Shown here: piece by piece, positions 60,695-64,000 of the stretch
Position numbering within the stretch: position 1 is the stretch's first letter
How the letters are laid out: every line of letters starts with the position of its first letter
DNA from: an uncultured Spirochaetaceae bacterium
GTDB taxonomy: Bacteria > Spirochaetota > Spirochaetia > Sphaerochaetales > Sphaerochaetaceae
Direction of reading: 5' to 3'
Length of the DNA: 64,000 nucleotides
Assembly: GCA_944389025.1 (NCBI GenBank)
Contig: CALXKU010000001.1
Location: 1 to 64,000 of the forward strand
Translations under genes and position numbers: made by a program
The notes under the pieces: model-generated
Database searches by the model: none
What the model saw: only the letters and a program-made list of their open reading frames with translations
What the model was told of the DNA's origin: nothing

Positions 60695-62143
60695 TCAGTT
60701 CTCCTTATCCTCTTCGATTCTCGCTTCCATGATAAGCTTCGTTTTGAGCTCTCTGAGCTTGGAGGAGAGGCTTACCTTGTAGATATGAGGATTGATCTGC
60801 CTCTTATAGCTCTTATCGAACTCGGTGAGAAGCTCTGCGCTTCTGCGCTGAAGCTCATGTATGTTGATTTCGCTATAAAGCCTTTTCCCATCCTCCATCT
60901 TCTTTGTGAGCATTGCCTTGAAGCGTGTGTAATTCTTTTTCTTCATGATGAAAAAATCCTGGGTGCTGAATGGATGATAGAAAGGAATGTTCACTCCTTC
61001 TTCGAGGCACTCATCATCAAGTGTGATGAGGTCTGCAAGTGCCGAACCGAACCCGTCATAAAACCTGTAAACCTGCTTGATTCCCGGATTCGTGGTCTTC
61101 TCATAGCTGCTTGAAACCTTGAGTGTGGGGATGAAGATTCCGTCCTCTTCCTTCGCAGCGAGCTTATATACGCCGTTTAGGCTTGCCTGGTTTCCACCTG
61201 TAACAAGATGCGTTCCGATTCCCCAGGAGTCGATAGGAGCTGCATCGTTTACCAGGTTGAGTATGATTTCCTCTGTAAGGTCGTTGGAAATGCAGATGGT
61301 GGCATCGAACAGGCCTGCCTCATCAAGCTTCCTTCTCACAGCTTTTGAAAGGTAACTGAGGTCCCCGGAGTCGATTCTGACTCCGATCCTCTTTCCTTTC
61401 TTCTTCATTTCAAGACCGACTTTTATCGCACTCTCGATTCCGCTTGTAAGGGTATCATAGGTATCGATGAGGAATATCGCGTTGTCCGGATAGAGCTCTG
61501 CGAAAGCCCTGAACGCCTCAACCTCGTTTTCAAAACTCATGATCCATGAATGGGCCATTGTTCCCGCAACGGGTATGCCGTATTTCTTACCTGCGAAAGT
61601 GTTGCTTGTAACCTTCGTACCTCCGATGAATGAGGCTCTCGATGCCGAGTGCCCACCATCCTCGCCCTGAGCACGTCTGAGGCCGAATTCCATTATCGCA
61701 CCACGACCTTTCGTTGCAAGTACCATCCTGCTTGCCTTTGTCGCAATCAGGGACTGGAAATTAACGGTATTGAGTATGATTGTCTCAATCAGCTGGGCAT
61801 CGATCAGATCGGTCTCGACCCTTATTAGAGGCTCTCCCGGAAAGACCGGGCAACCCTCGTCGAATGCGTAGATATCCCCATGGAAACGGTAGGTGGAGAG
61901 GAAGTCAAGGAATGACTCATCGAACTGCCTGAGGCTTCTAAGATATTCGATATCCTCTTTTGAAAATCTGAAATTCTCAAGTTTTGTCAGCAGTTCCTCA
62001 AGACCTGTGAAAATCAGGTATCCACCGTTAAACGGATTTGTCCTGTAGAACATGTCGAATACTACGCGCGGGTTATGCTTTTTGAGAAAGTAGCCCTGCG
62101 CCATTGCGAGCTCATAGAAATCGGTTGTAAGTGCGCTTGTCAT
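60695..62143 (-). CDS. pncB: Nicotinate phosphoribosyltransferase
   Basis: 482-residue enzyme of the NAD salvage pathway, joining nicotinate and PRPP. Motifs: TDFYELAMAQGYF at the N-terminus, EFGLRRAQGEDGGHSASRA near 148-166, and VRIDSGDLSYLSK near 258-270, which belong to the phosphate and PRPP sites. Normal length. It begins at the serS stop (shared base), so proC-serS-pncB form one transcript. Confidence 0.94.
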   Translation of the reverse strand: MTSALTTDFYELAMAQGYFLKKHNPRVVFDMFYRTNPFNGGYLIFTGLEELLTKLENFRFSKEDIEYLRSLRQFDESFLDFLSTYRFHGDIYAFDEGCPVFPGEPLIRVETDLIDAQLIETIILNTVNFQSLIATKASRMVLATKGRGAIMEFGLRRAQGEDGGHSASRASFIGGTKVTSNTFAGKKYGIPVAGTMAHSWIMSFENEVEAFRAFAELYPDNAIFLIDTYDTLTSGIESAIKVGLEMKKKGKRIGVRIDSGDLSYLSKAVRRKLDEAGLFDATICISNDLTEEIILNLVNDAAPIDSWGIGTHLVTGGNQASLNGVYKLAAKEEDGIFIPTLKVSSSYEKTTNPGIKQVYRFYDGFGSALADLITLDDECLEEGVNIPFYHPFSTQDFFIMKKKNYTRFKAMLTKKMEDGKRLYSEINIHELQRRSAELLTEFDKSYKRQINPHIYKVSLSSKLRELKTKLIMEARIEEDKEN

Positions 62144-63414
62144 CAGTCTATCCTGTCAAAACCGCAATAGGGTACGAGAGATGAAGGAATGGATACCGAT
62201 CCATCCTCATTCTGATAGTTCTCAAGGATTGCAACAATCGCCCTTGAAAGTGCGACCGCTGTTCCGTTGAGCATGTGTACGAACTTGATTTTTCCATCAT
62301 CATCACGGAAGCGGATATTAAGGCTTCTCGCCTGATAATCGGTGCAGTTGCTGGTACTTGTGACCTCTCCGTACTCTCCTTCCTCTCCGCGTCCCGGCAT
62401 CCATGCCTCGATATCGAATTTGCGGTATGCGGGAGCCCCGAGATCACCGGTTGCCGTATCCACGATCCTGTACGGAAGGCCAAGACCTGAGAATATCTCC
62501 TCCTCGATTGCGAGAATCTCCTCGTGGTATTTCTCAGACTCCTCTGGAAGGCAGTAGATGAACATCTCAAGCTTTGAGAACTGGTGTACCCTGTATAATC
62601 CTTTTGAGTACTGTCCGGCACCACCGGCTTCCCTTCTGAAACAGTGGGAGAGGCCTGTCATCTTTATCGGGAGATCCTTCTTGTCGAGAATCATGTTCGA
62701 GTAGTATCCGCCGAGTGTGATTTCAGCTGTTCCGACAAGGCATGTCCCGGTTCCTTCGATAGTGTAGATATTGCTCTCTTCTCCTCTAGGGTTGAATCCG
62801 ATACCGTTAAGAATCTCCTCCTTTGCGATATCCGGGGTGATGAAAGGTGTGAAACCATGCTTGAGAACGATGTCCATCGCATAGCGCTCAAGAGCCATCT
62901 GGAGAATTACACCCTTGTTCTTGATGTAGTAGAACTTCTGTCCCGAAACCTTGGCACCGCTATCGAAATCGAGTATGTCAAGGCTCTCTCCGAGCTCAAC
63001 ATGGTCCTTTGCTTTGAAATTGAATTTCCTTGGCTCTCCGACGAACTTGATTGCAAGGCTGTCCTTGTCCTCCTTTCCAACAGGAGCTTTCGGACTTGCG
63101 TAGTTTGGAATCGTTCTTGCTTTCTCCATGAACGCCTCATCAAGCGCGCTGAGCCTCTCCTCCTTCTCCTGGAGCTCTGATTTTATCCTCTTTCCTTCTT
63201 CTATCAGTTCCGCTCTCAGGCTCTGCTCGATCTTTCCTTTCATTTTCGCAGCGTTCTCATTCCTTTTCGCCCTGAGAGTCTCGACCTCCTGAAGAACGGC
63301 GTATCTCTCATCCTGAAGTGAAAGGATTGCATCAAGATCGACATTCATGTAGCGGTCTGCTATGTTTTTTCTTATCTCATCGTATCTTGTTTTCAGTTCC
63401 TTGATATCTATCAT
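62143..63414 (-). CDS. serS: Seryl-tRNA synthetase
   Basis: 423-residue class II synthetase. An N-terminal coiled-coil arm (about 30-100) reaches the tRNA. Motif 2 is FRREAGGAGQYSKGLYRVHQ and motif 3 is NGTAVALSRAIVAILENYQ. It charges tRNA-Ser (and tRNA-Sec if present). It overlaps proC by 4 bases and abuts pncB. Confidence 0.96.
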   Translation of the reverse strand: MIDIKELKTRYDEIRKNIADRYMNVDLDAILSLQDERYAVLQEVETLRAKRNENAAKMKGKIEQSLRAELIEEGKRIKSELQEKEERLSALDEAFMEKARTIPNYASPKAPVGKEDKDSLAIKFVGEPRKFNFKAKDHVELGESLDILDFDSGAKVSGQKFYYIKNKGVILQMALERYAMDIVLKHGFTPFITPDIAKEEILNGIGFNPRGEESNIYTIEGTGTCLVGTAEITLGGYYSNMILDKKDLPIKMTGLSHCFRREAGGAGQYSKGLYRVHQFSKLEMFIYCLPEESEKYHEEILAIEEEIFSGLGLPYRIVDTATGDLGAPAYRKFDIEAWMPGRGEEGEYGEVTSTSNCTDYQARSLNIRFRDDDGKIKFVHMLNGTAVALSRAIVAILENYQNEDGSVSIPSSLVPYCGFDRID

Positions 63415-64000
63415 GCTAATCTCTCCTTGCTTTCTCTCTCTATCTCATCGGATCTCTCTGCCGATGCTTTTACTGCCTTATATAATGCATTTTCAAACCC
63501 GTTTTCTGCAAGCATTTCCATACCTTTTATCGTGGTTCCGGCTGCAGAGCATATTTCGGGTATTATCTCACCAGCGCTTCTTCCTGAACCAAGGAGTGTG
63601 ATTGCGGATTCTACGGTATCCTTCACTATGTTTTCCGCCATCTTGTATGGGATGCCCATGTTCACAGCACCCATGGCTGAGGCTCTTATGAATTCAAGTG
63701 CGAATGCGATGAGCGAGCCTGATGCTCCGATGAATGCGGAAAAGCTCTTCTCAGGAAGAATGAACGCACTTCCAAAAGAGCGGGCAATCTCCATCACATC
63801 GTCCTTGAAACCCTCCGTGGCTTTTTCTGAGAAGCAAACCGCTGTAACCGCCTTTCTCTCCCTTGCCGCTAAGTTTGGCATGAAGCGTGCTACGTTATTG
63901 ACCTCAAGATTGCTCTCAAGGGACGAGAGTGGTATTCCTGCTGCGATTGAGATGTATGATTTCCCATCTCTCTTGATACTTTTAAGAAAATCCTTGTCTA
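63411..64000 (-). CDS. proC: Pyrroline-5-carboxylate reductase, N-terminal part beyond window
   Basis: The frame is open to base 64000 and encodes about 195 C-terminal residues. Recognised blocks: SYISIAAGIPLSSLE, VARFMPNLAA, and the C-terminal helical domain ASGSLIAFALEFI with GAVNMGIP. This enzyme makes proline from P5C using NAD(P)H; the N-terminal Rossmann fold is outside the window. An internal ATG at 63881 is not the real start. It overlaps serS by 4 bases, with proA and proB 5 kb away. Confidence 0.9.
   Translation of the reverse strand, partial: DKDFLKSIKRDGKSYISIAAGIPLSSLESNLEVNNVARFMPNLAARERKAVTAVCFSEKATEGFKDDVMEIARSFGSAFILPEKSFSAFIGASGSLIAFALEFIRASAMGAVNMGIPYKMAENIVKDTVESAITLLGSGRSAGEIIPEICSAAGTTIKGMEMLAENGFENALYKAVKASAERSDEIERESKERLA

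Noticed and set aside
63411-63881. A complete 156-residue gene at the window end
   Set aside because: The frame stays open to base 64000 with proC-like sequence, so the ATG at 63881 is internal.

Overview
The window looks like a chromosomal segment from an anaerobic, host- or gut-associated bacterium. I favour a spirochaete of the Sphaerochaeta/Treponema type, by inference only. The evidence is a type II-A CRISPR repeat resembling that of Treponema denticola, lipobox and signal-peptide styles, purine genes of clostridial/spirochaete type, and selenium-molybdenum enzymes without aerobic genes. No rRNA or tRNA gene was found.

Layout. 0-8.8 kb: the 3' end of a TnpB-type transposon gene, then housekeeping and accessory genes (Uup-type ABC-F protein, AzlCD exporter, methyltransferase, cytidylate-kinase-like protein, Tag glycosylase, GltD-like flavoprotein, orphan lipoprotein). 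8.8-19.8 kb: an uninterrupted minus-strand purine operon purE-C-F-M-N-(IMP cyclohydrolase/AICAR transformylase fusion)-D-L. 20.0-27.7 kb: a complete type II-A CRISPR-Cas locus with 24 full repeats plus one degenerate terminal repeat, csn2, cas2, cas1, cas9 and a predicted tracrRNA on the opposite strand. The tracrRNA promoter lies across the cas9 start region.

27.9-43.7 kb: a selenium-dependent molybdenum hydroxylase (SDMH) island. It holds a three-subunit xanthine-dehydrogenase-type enzyme (Mo, 2Fe-2S and FAD chains) followed by a second hydroxylase of a divergent FAD-type chain plus a 959-residue chain. The N-terminal ferredoxin-like domain of that long chain has lost all eight iron-sulfur cysteines. 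Next come a TetR regulator, a UvrD-like helicase, an XdhC-like protein with permuted domains, a cysteine desulfurase, and a selenium-handling operon (yedE, a TusA/YedF-like protein, a DUF3343 protein, selD). YgeW carbamoyltransferase, a marker of anaerobic purine catabolism, follows. The remaining SDMH maturation genes yqeC and yqeB lie at 53.7-55.9 kb.

Between and after these are a heterodimeric multidrug-type ABC exporter with a MarR regulator, a FecCD-type metal or chelate importer operon with a methyltransferase, a flavodoxin, a CDF metal transporter, proA-proB with a glycosyltransferase-like gene, a DMT transporter, and a proC-serS-pncB operon cut by the window end.

Together the genes describe a cell that makes purines de novo and probably also breaks them down with selenium-loaded hydroxylases. 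Several genes have good promoters ending only 6-11 bases before the start codon and no Shine-Dalgarno sequence, which suggests leaderless transcripts. The CRISPR-Cas locus is visibly AT-richer than its neighbours and sits between the purine synthesis and purine degradation regions.
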